A stretch of DNA of 64,000 nt from positions 5,708,001-5,772,000 of the forward strand of contig CM024186.1 in NCBI GenBank assembly GCA_013433145.1, written 5' to 3'. Below, one piece after another: positions 1-15,900 of the stretch. Origin of the DNA: Ascaris suum. Its lineage: Eukaryota; Nematoda; Chromadorea; Rhabditida; Ascarididae. Each line of letters opens with the position of its first letter. Position 1 is the stretch's first letter. The position numbers were made by a program, and so were the translations under genes. The notes under the pieces were generated by a model. The model saw nothing but the letters and a program-made list of their open reading frames with translations, was not told the DNA's origin and searched no databases.

Positions 1-16
1 TTCGTTTTCGTTTTAG

Positions 17-2075
<2,059 letters not shown>

Positions 2076-3928
2076 CAGTTTATTTGACGGTAACAGATAA
2101 GCCTTTATATGGCGAATGATGAGGCGATTGTTCGATTCTTAGTAATTTGTGAAATTCCTCTCCTACGATCGGTAATTTTAGAAAAATGGACAGGTTTTTG
2201 CTCTTAAAAGGAAAGGACTGCCCTCATGAAAAGTTGTTTATAAATTGAAGTTAATGTGATTTAGTGTGGTGCAGGTGCAAAATTAATAGACTCTAGTAAC
2301 GATTGAGATCATAGGTATGAAATACCTTATAGCGACACAGGTGAATCGCACTAAAGGGCGATTCCAGCTTCCTTAGCTTAATTGTGTCCTCACTCTTCTT
2401 TCATAGCTTGTCTTGAAATATTGCATGAAACCCTTGGGTAAACTTATTATGAGGTATCATAGATGATACCACCTGAGGTGACACATCAGCCACATCAGGT
2501 GACACATCTGTTGCACTAGTTTTGAGACTGACCCCAACTCTTTGCATAAAATCCAAGTACATTAGCCATCTCACCAAATGCGTAACAATTTTGTAAATCG
2601 CAGTCGTTTTACAATTATGATTCGATTATTGGGTTGCATTAATAGTGAATATGATAACACTCGATTTGCACTTGATTAATCAATGCATTTTATGTTCTTT
2701 GATATTCTATCATTTTTTAAGGACAGAATTTTTGAACTCGTCACATTTCTCCGTCATATTCTACAACAGTTGTTTTTTTTTTTTCGATTTAATCAATCAA
2801 CGTAGTTGCATAATGCTATCTACTGAGGGAAATAATAAACACCTTATGGAGAATTATTGAGGATTTGATCAAGTTGAGTACATTTATTAAATAAACTTAT
2901 AATTTGCTTGTAAAATAATTAAATTTTTGGATTCGATTATTGGTTACGGGCCATTCGGTTCGCGATTTAGCAATAATCCGTCACCTGAATTATGCAAGTC
3001 CATGATCTTATTAAGGATTGAAATGTATAACACTATAAATGGGTTTAAAAAAAAATTAATTATGCTTTATTCATTCAGTTATATGAAACATATAGATTTA
3101 AATTTTAACTGAGCAATACTTGTTCTAAATTAATCGAACATAGTGAATTATTTATACATAACAAAATTATAAGACATTTTCATTTATGATCATCAATAAT
3201 TACTGCGTCATAATCAAGAGGGGTCATTAATAAACACCCGACTCCAATCTCCGAAAAACGATTGAGATAATTATAAGGATGTCGGCGAATAGGCATCATT
3301 GTAGCCAGGTACACATACAAATGCTTCTGAATTGATTCTTAAGTGAAAAAAATTAACGGATCGGCAAGCGGTGACAATACCACATATTGCCAAGAATATT
3401 TTATCGTCCCCATATTCCAGGATAAAAACAACCACTTTGGTGAATTTCAAAAAAATCGGATAAATTATTCAACTGATAATTGAATAGAGAGAGAAACTTG
3501 CGAAAAAAATGACTTCTTTGTTTTTTTTTTTTTTTTTTAAACGGTTGGTTATGTGAAGGTCACATGCATCTCATTTGATGTCCACTGTATGACGCAGAAA
3601 ATTTTTGACTTCAAAGGCCTCTCCCGCATTCAAATGAATCCTCTGTCGTCCATCCACACAGGAAACCGACAGAAGCTCTTCTGAGGGAAAATTATTACTC
3701 TTTATGATCTCGCATTATCGCATGTTCAGGACCATTTTACCAACATTATATCATTAATAGCTCTAAGGTCTTTCTTCCATTATTCATTCAGCTCTTACCC
3801 TAACTTGTATCACTATCACCCTTTTTTAACCACACAGAACAGGTACTGCGAGGTCTTATGGCGTGGCACTTTACCACATACCGTGCAATGTTGGTTAAGA
3901 CCCTTTCTACATGAATAGATATGGCAGC
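2076..3928. other. Intergenic region between convergent genes
   Basis: This stretch separates the ends of two genes that face each other. It contains aataaa-type polyadenylation hexamers (for example near 2832 and 2889) and scattered A and T runs. The short frames inside have neither family similarity nor splice context. I see no gene. Confidence 0.5.
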
Positions 3929-6900
3929 TCAATTTGCTCTGGAGAGGTAGTAACCCCAATAGACAATATTGAAAATAGTAAAAAGACTAGGGAACATCAT
4001 AATTGAGAGGCGATCTATTCGGTCGGTCGTCCACGGTTCGTGATTCCTTAATAAACGTGCGAATGGAAACCAATGCCTCGTAAGCGGCTCGTCCGGCGCA
4101 TCGAGTAGCAACATACGCTCATGTTGACTGTAAACACTGAAAAGTGATTTAAACATCCGAAAAACACAAAATTAGAGTTGTAAAGATAAAGACAGATATA
4201 ACCTGATATCAATGATAAAGTGAGTTCCTTTGTGAAATATTAGTGGGTGAGATTTTTGTTATACTTTCATGATGCATAATTTGATAGTTATCCAGAAACA
4301 GATGGAAAAACATCCGATAAAGCAGCATATCTATATCAGTTGTTCTGGTACTAGCGAAATTGCTAACGGCAATTTCGATGTGGAGCCTTATCGCCTTATA
4401 TATGAAATATATATGAAACATAAGTTTAATTTTTTGGCAAAATTTTTTATTATTAGAATATAAGTAAAACGATATTCATAAAACCCCCAGGATAAGTAAT
4501 ACTACTTAAACAATTCTATTAACTGAAATATCGCCACAAAGTGAACTAATAACGTGTGGAAATAATGAAATATAAGAGCAAAAAGTCATTAAAAATGGCG
4601 TTATCGGCATTTATTTATTAATGAAACAATTATAGCTATGGTGATGAAACGATGGAAAATGACAGAGCCAATTTCCCCTCGTAAACGATATCACCGAAGT
4701 TTTAGCGAACCAGGTCACTTCACCCTCGCCCTCGATCTCCCATCCCCCATTCCACGCCTTCCCACTCGGGAAGCATGATTAAAACCAGACTAATTTTTTG
4801 GTCAATGAATTGACGACCACCCATATAACCTTTAATTTATCCTCCTCATTTAGCTATCGCAAGTTAAAGACGATTAAGTATCTAAAATTCGAGAAAAAAA
4901 ACTTTTGAAATACGAAAAACAAATGAGAATGGCGTAACCTCGAATGTCGCCTTTCGTTTGTCGTTCCAGCAATTACATTACCACTATGTGTTAATAAAAG
5001 CTTTTTTCGCATCCGTGGATCTGTATGATTACTGCATGTGCTATATGTCGACCTCAAAAATTTTCATTACAATTTATTATTTTTTTTAATTTCTATAATT
5101 AAAAAAAAATCAAAGCTTCCCACTAATTCAACGCAATTTTAATAAAAATATATAATATTCGATAGATATAAAACCATAAACTATTTTCATATTTTATGCA
5201 TTTTTATCATATTTTCATTCCAAACAATTCCCTCATAACTCCTTTACCTTGCTCTCTCATGTTGGCTTCTATCCGCTCTTTGAAAAAATTGAGGAGCATA
5301 AAATGGAACAAAAAAAAAATTTTTTTTTTAATTTGAAGGTGATATTTTGGTATGATTTTTGCCGAATAAAAGTAAATTATTGGTAATATGCAAATTATTC
5401 GAAGAAATATTTTCCTAGTCAAGTAATTAAAAAAAAACATTAGTCTATTTATTAAAACGTTGAAATAGAAGAACTTAAATCTATGAAGAAGTTGAAAGTT
5501 GTGAACTCTCTTCACTCGTATATCCTTTAAAAAAAAAAAATGTTGCAAAGCAATCACATTCATAGTGATCAGAAATGGTGAAGGATTTTTTTCTCGTATT
5601 ATGTGTACACGACAAAGTTGTGCAGCGGATTTTCTGAGGATCAGATCTTCATCGACCTCACAATCTTTGCATTTTAAGTATTGAAGATTCATTCCATACT
5701 CACGGAGTGATATTCACGCATTAAACACGACCTTATTTTCCCTCCTCTCCGCTCATGGGAAAGAAAGAGTAAGGGGTATTGATGCACAGACTGCAACGAT
5801 AGTTCTTCTTTACCAACAGAACTACTGATAATCGAACTGAGGAAATGAGGGATCTCGCTGCGAGCGTACTGTTCTTAAGGGGAAAAGGAATTTAGTCACC
5901 GTTGAAGGAAGCGTGGTGCAAACTCTTCGAAAGATGCATCATACTCTCATGACCACGGCATGCTAACTATCCAAATAAAAGGTATATTATATACTATGAA
6001 TTTCACTTTGAACACTGAAACTGATGTATATACCTGAAACCGTGTGGTGAATCCTGCGGTACATCATGTCGACAAATTTTGGGCGAATTCACCACAGACG
6101 ACGGTGACGGACTAGCCGCTGGATTCGACGATGCGGCCCTCATAGCAGCAGCCTAATTTTAAAAAATCACAGCCTTACATTTGATTTTTTCAATTACTTA
6201 CTCGTACAATTAACTTCGACTTACATTTAAGTGAATCAGTAAAACATGAATAAAAGTAAAGCGGAATTTTCAATAGAACTTCCGACCATTTATTATACAA
6301 TTAAAAAAAAGTTCGGTCTTCAAATTGCCATTATTTAAAAGATATCTTCGGTTTTTTTAACCACACGATTTATTCCTATTTCAACTATTTGCTTCAAAAG
6401 GGTAACAGAATGATACGTACAGGTAACTACTATGTTGTACAAAGTAAGTTTGCGTAGGTGTTTTTCCTAACCGCTTAAATTTTCCATTCATTCATAATCG
6501 AATTTGTCGAAGGAATCGTAGCAATTTGGTGATCGCGCAAATGAATGCTCAGATAATCAGAAAACAATCACATAAGGTGTGAATAAAAACGAGCATCGCA
6601 TTCGAAATCAATCACCATTCGAACAAGAACGTATGATGAATGATTGAGTGTAAATGAAAGTGCCGAGGATGGGGAGGGGGGGGGTGTGGGAATTAGGGAT
6701 AGCTAAAAAATAGGAATGTGGGGGTGGGGGGGGGGAGTAGTGGGAGGAATTGGTGGTGGTGGTAGTGGGGGGGGGGGGGGGGAGGGGGTAATTATATGAA
6801 AGAACGATCGTTTCACCTCACTCATGGCACCCATTGAGCCAATAACAGCCAATTCGAGGAGTGAGCAAAATACGAAAGTAAGGCACGACAACATCCATAC

Positions 6901-9900
6901 ATCTGTAAATAATATTCCTTTATTTCAGAAATAGGTTATATTTTCCAATTAAAATCAATCATATATTCATACCAAAAATGTATATTTTTCTGCCAAAAAA
7001 AAAAAAAAAAATTCTATATAATTGAGCGTAATTTTCTATATAATTGAGTGTAATGTCGCATTTTCATACGTTTCGTTTTTTGCAATAAATTTCTCTCGAT
7101 CATATTTCTTCGCTTTTCGTTTGTGTTTTCTTTGAATTTTGCTCAAAACATATTTGCTTATTTTTCTTTTTCATATTTTTTGGTTATGCGTTCTTTCAAA
7201 AGAATCGTTATGGAATGGAAAAATTTATTCCAACTTTTAGTTATTTCAATTCTTATTTGAATAATTATATCATAATCTCAGATAGTTTCAACACTATAAT
7301 TACCATAACCTTATGCATCAATTAGCGACGATCGGGATAACGCGCTAATTCATGTTGCTAGGAATTTTTCGCATAGCTTTTTTTTTTATACCCGAAATAA
7401 AAATATAATATGTTATTTTCTTCTTTGTAAAAGGCATCTCTAAACCTCTCTATGAGCCACTCTAAGCTTTAGTCTTATAAGTAATTATAATTTTGCAGTA
7501 ATCTTTCATTTGAGAACTTTTCGAATGATCGTCGTTCTCTTGGATTACATTCGACGAAAGGATTTTTTTCACGCAAGCATTATTTCTATTCGCTGCAAAA
7601 CTGAGGATGCCATAAAGTTTATCTATTTCCTATTGGTATTTTTTTTTAATGCAGACAGAGTAGCAAAGGTATGAATTGAAATACTTAGGTGTTTTTTGTT
7701 CTACAAATAAACATGCAAACATACGAACATAAACTTTGGAAGAAGCAAAGGTCTGGACATCACGCTTATCTTTGTCTACCGACAACGAGGAATCAGCAAA
7801 AGTCAGTAACAGGGCAGGAAGTTGTGAAAAAAAAATCTATGGTACTTAGAATGGGATTTTATAAGAAAATATAGAAAGAGACAAACCGAGCGCTTTAATA
7901 TAGCTGACACGAGGCAGATTGCGCATAATATTACCGAATTGAAAGGTGAGTGCGAGTAATGAGTTCACACCGAGCATCGTTCGTGCAGGGATCATTTTCG
8001 GTCCCAAACAAAAGCTAATCCAACTGAAAACTATTATTTAATTTACAGCAAATAATTAAGTATAAGTTTAGTGTATAAGTAACCATAGTCATCAAATAAG
8101 TTAAATTAATTACTTCACAATTTTTTTAAAAAATTGATAAATATTTGAGATTATTACTTAAAGCAACGAAATGTAAAATGGCAACAGATTGACTAAATTT
8201 TAAATAGTAATCTACTCTGATATACTATACAATAGAAACCTTATAAAAATAGTGAGGTATGTAGGAATATATGCTTGGAAGATATACCATCCATAGCGTC
8301 TCGTAAAAGTGAAAGTCATCGTGAGTTCATTCCATATTCCTGCCGGATACATCTATAACTTCATAGAGTTGTTCACTGAACGAAAATTACACTTACACAT
8401 ATTTGCGTAAGAAATTTGCATAATTATCGAATCATACAATATGATAATATCGAATACAGAATCGACAAAAAAAAAACTGAACGTTACATGCAATTATATT
8501 TCATTATCTTTTTGCGTATAATTTCTAAAATGAAAACCAGTTTTTTTTTTAAAAGTTTATTAATAAAGAATTGACTCAACGAACTTCTAACAATTGCTAC
8601 CCTCTTAATTTTAGACCAACCTGCTTAATCATGATTAACTTTAGTGATTAGAAAAGGAACTGTCCAGTCCACTTTTCAGAAGGAGCTGCGTAATTTTTTT
8701 TCTTCGAAAAGAGCTTTATCAGAGGTGATTAATTTGTAATGGCTCTTTTCGGAGAAGCGAACGGTATCGACAGTCGTGAAAAAGTCCGAAGATTACAGTC
8801 AGTTTCCAGAAGACAAGACCTCGCAAGATAATCTTTGACTGAGAAGACTGATGAATCCAGTTGAAGCAGGCAACTGTTGAGGTGATCGAACAGGACAGGA
8901 AGGAGAGGAGGAAAAGAGTAATGAAGAGGTGGGACAGCCTGAGTTGGATTTAGATATCCCGAGCTCGAGATTACTGACGCCAACAAGTTAGTTCCTTCAA
9001 TGATTTCGAGCTAATTCCTTCAGTGATCGTTACGAACTCACCTGACAACCTCCGCCAACAATTTAATTCAAACAATGCGGTCAATGAAAGCACCAACAAA
9101 TTGAAGCGGTATTTTTTTTACCTCATGTTTGAGATAGGTTCCATATTTGGTAAGAATAAAATCCGGCAGAACGATTTTCTCTTTCATCAGCGATAATGGT
9201 GCCGTTGCGTTTGTCCACCTCATATCCACCTCCTAAATTATTGATATTTAATGTAGTCAATTTAAACGATGAATTATTTGTGATTCGCCTCGTTTTCATG
9301 TCCTATTTTCACTTAAGAACACATAATATCTTATGTGCAAAATTTGCTCACTATCACTATTATTTGGATTTTTTTTTCGTAAACTTATTCCCTTTTTTTT
9401 AACGTAATAAATAACCTCTCATTTTCTTCAATTCATCTATATTTTATAAAATTCAAAAATTGAATTTACAATTGAAATTCATTAAAAAATGTTTTGTTGA
9501 AAGAAAAATTTAAAAAATTTTTCAATATCTCACCTGTAGATTATAATTAAAACTTTCGAGAGTAAGAAGACATGATTGTTCATCCATTGGAAATGAGGTG
9601 AAATCCATTAAGCATGGCCCCTTCACCTGCACTCTAAATATATTCTTCTGCTTTATTTTAAAAATATGACATCTTATGAGCTGGACAATATTCTATTGTA
9701 TATTGTCAACGGAATATTGTCCAATTCGTCAATATTGTCCATCTATATAGTCGATTATTCAATTGCCAATTTCCCTTCAAAAAACCAGTCGAAATCGTCA
9801 CGTTACTTTTTGCTGGCAATGTCTTTATGACAAAAAAAGCTTATGTAATATTTTCTGACATAAGGCGTTTCCTCGTGTAATTATCGTAAAATTATTATTA

Positions 9901-12900
9901 GCCTCCACCTTTGCTTTTCTGAACCATTGGGAGAAAGATCGCTTTACCTAAAGCTTTTGGGGATGAGACATCTATCCCAACACTCAGCAACGCTCCCCCT
10001 TCCCCCTCCCCCTGCCTCCCAACAGACTAGCCTATATCCATGAAGAATTAACTTGTCTCTCAAAACCCCGTCTTCGAAACTCTTTGAAATCCTAAGCAAT
10101 TTACAGCTCTGATATATAATATTAATGGCATGGTATCGTGAGGGTTATGTTACAAGAGGACGAAGCGATAAAGGTTTTTGAAGAGGTCGCCCAATTCCTA
10201 TGCTATCACCAAAATGAGGCATTTATAATTTGTTTTTATCGACCATCAGTTCCTACAGATATGTGGACAAATTTTTAAATCCGTGTTAAGCGGTCTGAAT
10301 AAGGCAATATGACTGAGATAAAGCTATAGTATTTTCTGAAACATCGTATCCACCGAGTTTGGATTCTCTGAGAGTCTTGAAAATCTGGGAGACTTCGGTT
10401 TAAAAGTCAAATAAGCCAAAATGCATGTGTAAACCTTTCAAAACATGCACACATCTCAACAACGCACTATCGCTCTTACTATCTGGTGATGCCTTCATCA
10501 GAAAGAAAACAGTTGTTGAACAAATGATCTCTCTCTCAAAACTTAGCAAAAATTGAAGACTTGGGCTTCTATTTAAGAAAAAAGCAGTATTAGGATAATA
10601 AACATTAAACAGCGATGAGTGAATACCGTAATAATGATAAAATTGTAATAATAGAAAACGGAAAAAGACCTATAATTAAGCCAAACAGTTCCATTAGGAT
10701 AAATCATAAGGAAAACATTCGCAAACGGTGATTTATGTATATGTGCCGATTTACTATTTATGAAGACGGTGTTCGGCTTCCAAATATGCATCATTATCTG
10801 CAAATAATAATAAAGAAATTTATAATTGCAATATTTCTGTAAAATGCAATGTGAATTGCAAAATTTCTTGCAGCCTAATGCAAAATATCGTTTTGCATTT
10901 GTTGCAATTGTGGATAAGTGTTAATTTTCAATTGCAATTGAATACAAAATTATTTCTTTTTGAGAACTTAAGAAATAAATTATATATTCTCATGAATTCA
11001 GACATCAAGTCATGCTTTTCAAATTCTCGATCTTTAACGATTCGATCATTTTTGATTGTTGCATTTCAAATTCATGACGCGTTAAAAATTTTAAACTATT
11101 TCTCTAAATATTGACAATCTTCAGAGTGGGCTTATTGTGGTGCTTGACCCTTTATTGCACTTATGATGGTGCTTGACCCTTTAGTGGGCTTGTGGTGGTA
11201 CCTGACCTCTTGTTCGACGTTTGCAATGAGCAAAAATTGCACAGTGACATTACAAGAAGTATTACAAACGACTATTTGTAGTTGTTAAATGCAAGAAAAT
11301 AACACAACAATGACGTCGCAGTCGATGATTCCCCGTCCCTGTTGTCTTGCTGTTCTCTTACTGTATTTGTCATTGAGCTTGTAATTATAGAGTTTTCAAA
11401 AGTCCGGCGCAGGTGAACTTACCTTCTGCGCATGGCTCAATAAGTCCTGAATTTAGCAGCCTTGGTGGTGGTGGGGGGGGGGGTGGGGGGAGGGGCGGGA
11501 AGAGGCTGTAGGCAAGGGGAGGGGAACTCTGAAGTGGAATTTTCGAAGATCGATAGTTCATGGTCTGCTCCTCGTCATGTGGTAAAAACAGACCTATTTT
11601 TGTAATTTTTGGAAAGTGAATGCGATCTCCTCTCTTATTTTCAGCATGAAATTGCCCGGGCAATTTCATTTCCCACAAAATCCTCTTTCCTCTTCATTAT
11701 TCAGTTTTTTTTTCTTTTCCATTTTCGTTACATTGCTTTCCCACTATCGTTTGATAGTGCTGCGATCCTATGATAGGTTGCTACTAGCGACTAGCCCGAT
11801 CAATTGCTAAGCTGAATCGAGAGCGCATACCCTCCACATCCCACTCCCGCTTCCTCTTCGTAAAACGTTTGTGTTGTAAGTTGTCCGATGCGCAATAGCT
11901 GCATATCGTACTTCTATGAAAAATTATTAAAAAATAATCTCATTTAATAGAGAGTAATGGGAGGAGATAAATTAAATCTATAATTCAAGGATCTGATAGA
12001 AGATCTAATAGTTGAAGTAAGGATGCATTAAATTTCGTATATTTCGAGGACAACATAAATCGGATCATGCTTCAGGAAAGATAAATAATGTACATGCAAC
12101 AAAATGGACTCATTTCCTTTATTTTATTTTCCTTTCTTATTACATTTGCGCTATTCTATCATATTTCAATCATCGCTGCCGTTTTTAACGACATTTTTTT
12201 TATTTGCTCTGAATAAACTTTTCGTCTCTGAGTACTTAAAATGCCCTATTCGATTAAAACAAATAATGAAATCGTGTTTCAATTGTTAGTACTGATAAAA
12301 TTCGAGACTTTAGATAATATATTGGATAAGATCGAATAAATATTGCATAAAATCTTTGCAATGAATTCAATTTCATTGCAAATTCATTCTAAAATTGCAA
12401 AATATTGCAAAAAAAAAGTCCTCATCATAAAACAAATAAACAAAAAAATATTATTTATTAATGATTATTAAGGAATAAGACGATATAAAATAAGTTCATA
12501 CCTCACTATTCAAAGATAGATTATATTTGCAAGGATTCATATCTTCGTATCGAAGCGCTTGATCGAGCCATAATTCGGTCACATAAATATCCATATCGAA
12601 ATCCGAAGTGATTTCGTTCACCGAATTCACTTCTTGTACCCAAACCTTTAGAAGCAATAATCATGAAAAGCAAAATATTCTTTTTGATGATGTTTCGGGG
12701 ATTCATTTTATTTGGAAGCGCAGCCGAATTCGATAACACTGAAGGTCGTTTTAGCGGCTGGCACTACATGACAATGAATGATGGGCACGAGGTTACAACT
12801 AACATACGCGATGGCTGGGACCGATTGCAGGGCGTAATTACGAAGACAGCTTGTCGTCACTCCGTGCATCCACTGGCGACTACGTTCACGATCAGTTTGA

Positions 12901-15900
12901 GTTCCAAGGTATCTGTGGCACAAAGGACGGTCCATCCTTCCTCTGCTAATTCCCGCCTCCTTCCCACTCCTGTGCAGGACCGCCGAGATCCGCAGACAAG
13001 TCACTGTTACGCAAGGGCAAGGAAGTTTCACCCCAAGAAGCACCGTTCACTAGGAAAAAAAGGTGGCTGGAGGAACGTCCTTGCACATGCACAGCTTAAA
13101 AATTGTTCCCTTTATAATAGCAATGATTATGAGCAGTTGTCCTGAAATAGTCTGCGTTTGTCATAAGGATTTTTGAGATAGCCGAAGAAAAAACGCTGAT
13201 TGACCGAATTTGCTAAGGGGATCCAAGCTGAAAATAATGCCACACCTCGATCCAAACAATAACACCTGTTTCGGAAGGTGTCTTGAAAGATTTATACTTC
13301 TCGAGGAGTCGCTCGATAATCTCTTTGTCTGAGGTACAACTTTGATCCGACACTTGCTTCCGCTTTCCAACAACCACCGGCATTTCCACTTGCACACTTG
13401 CTTCAGCTGCAAATAAAGGATCATATCTCTTATTAATAAAAAAATCAGTTATAAAATCTGAAGTAAAACTTTGTCCTCTGTTAAGCATTTCTATTGAATA
13501 AGTCCATCACCACTGTCTTTTTGTATTCTTAAGGCTGAGGTAAAATCTACCTTGATGAAACCATCCTTCTCAATGAATTCAACTCCCCCACCCTTCCCAT
13601 CCCACCCGTATAACCTGCGGGCATCATTTAATGATGAGCTGCAGTGATCAAAAGGTAGAATAATTGTTTTTAGCGAAGATCCTAGTTCTTGTGCAGCAAA
13701 CAGAAGAAACAATGATACGAAACGACCCGACTTCCACGACACTGTTCATCTGCCGATAGCCCTTATGCATGACTAGGGTAGATGGAATTACCTAATCAAT
13801 ATCAGCACGTAGCTTGTTTGTTTTTCTTGGTTTTTATTCCTATTTTCTGCTTTCTTTGTTATCTCTCGCCTGAAAAAAAAAAACTCCAACTAAAGGAGTG
13901 AAGTGGTTAAAGCACATCCTATGGTGGAATAACAAAAATCTTTTAAAATTTGTTTTGATCATGAAAGTTATGTCGGATCGAAAGCGAAGCAAGGGAAAGT
14001 TGAGGACAGCTTGGAAGACTATTATGAAAGGTGACTATAAGAACAAATTAGTGCACGACGACTACAAAATAAAAGATTAGGCGTTGACAAGGCTCTGAAA
14101 ACAGCATGGCGCCATACAAATGGGTCATGAAAGTTGAGGTGCTTGCCTCTGAGAGAGAAGAATGACCGAAGGGTGCCTTATATTGCGATATTGGGATTGC
14201 GATCACGCAGGATATATATCCGATGTACTTCACAAAAGTTAAAGTAACTAATCTTCAGGTGTAAATGCGCCATATTTCCAACCTAAGCATGACCTCCAAC
14301 ATGACACTGCCGTCGAATCAGCTCCCAACCGACGACAGCAGGAACATGGATCAGAGCTGAGGATCTATGCCTACGTTATATGTAATACTTCAAGAAACGT
14401 AGCTATTCTGCAATTGGCCAAAGGTTATATAGGCTTTGTGGTTATCTATTGATTGATTCGTTATAGAAAAGAGTCATGTAAAAATATCTTACTTGTTGCA
14501 ACAGCGTGAATATCTTCAAGTGGTTGTGATAATTCTTCTGTTCGTGGAATTGGATAATTATTCTAAAATAATCTAATATAAAGACTAAATTCTTGAAAAT
14601 TTAATTACTGCAAACTTATTAGTAATTATTAATAAACGATTAATGCATAAATTAATCGTTCTAGTAAGTTTATTAGGTGTTAAGTTTCTAACGTCTTTGT
14701 AGCGTTGTGATTTGTTAGCGGAAACGATAGCACATTTGTAAAGATATTAGAATTTTATTTCGATTGTAAAATATTAGAAAATATTAGAATTTTTTATTAA
14801 AATATTAGACAAAAAAAATATTAGAATTTAAGCGATTTCATATATAGCATAAAGAACAGACGTAAAAAAGATATTCCAGAAAAAAAAAATATTAGGCAAC
14901 GAGAATTTTTGCATTTTATTTTAATGAGTGAATCTCACCTCATTATTTATCTATCTATGATTTAAAAATTCATAAATATTTTCATAGATTTTAATCGATT
15001 CGATCACTCAAAACAAATCATCGATAAAGCATTCGTTTTAAAGTGTGTTTAGGAGAGCATTCGATGATGCATTTGCATATGCTTGAAGAATTTCAAATAA
15101 TAGCGCTTCTCATACTGAATGAGTAAATTTTAAATTGGAACATAAGTTGCCAATCTAAGGCTATGATTGCATCCATAAAATTTTCAAATCCTAACTCCAT
15201 TTGCTCTTGAGTTGGAACTTTTCAACTGACAAACAGACAGACGTAGATATATATGCGCAGACGTGACGTTGAGATGATCATTAAGTGATGATCATGCTGT
15301 AGTATAATAGTCATATATAAATGTACTATAGAATTTTGGATCAAATATCACAGATATCCAAGATGCAGTACGATCTGAACTACAAATTAAACGTGCTGAA
15401 AAAAAAAATGCACTTCTTTTTAAGCGATAGCATGAGCGGAGGATTGGTTGAAATATGAACGCAGTAATCATATTTTTTTATAACATATTTCAGTGACATA
15501 TGGTACCAATTGGCTTGATAAATGAAATGTAAGAAACATATATCGTGCCAGGTGCTTTTCAGATTTTCACTTGTGTTTCTCGTTGCGAAGAAAGGATTAA
15601 TTATAACTGATATGAATTGATAACTGATAAGAAAAGAAGGAACAACAAAAAAAAATACATCAATAATAGTTAATTCTATCACAAATATATCAAAGAAACT
15701 CTACAAAGATCTAATAAATCGATTAAATATTATTAACTAAAAGATAAATTATTAGTTAAATTAAGCATTCTTATAAAATAGAATATTTATTAAATAAAGC
15801 GAAATTTTTGCCACAGTAACAAACCTTTCGAAATCGTTCTCTAAGTTCATTGAGAATTTTATTATTTTGCAAATATAATCTCCAATAATAATTCTACAAA

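Noticed and set aside
6703..6894. Proline-rich minus frame continuing from the M3 exon
   Set aside because: The Pro run is translation of the intronic C-tract after a good donor at 6816; only 6817-6902 is exon.
8729..8986. 85-codon minus frame in a channel intron
   Set aside because: The flanking exons 9122-9232 and 8240-8352 join in phase without it, and the translation shows no receptor motif.
10139..10289. Short plus frame with [14 protein letters not shown], resembling the YRPP segment of LINE endonucleases
   Set aside because: Only one short motif-like match and no other endonuclease or RT signature nearby.
13491..13742. 83-codon minus frame with a hydrophobic start, first considered the signal-peptide exon of the channel
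   Set aside because: It has no ATG and weak donors, and the exons at 14493, 15825 and 16534 supply a phase-consistent N-terminus with a real signal peptide.
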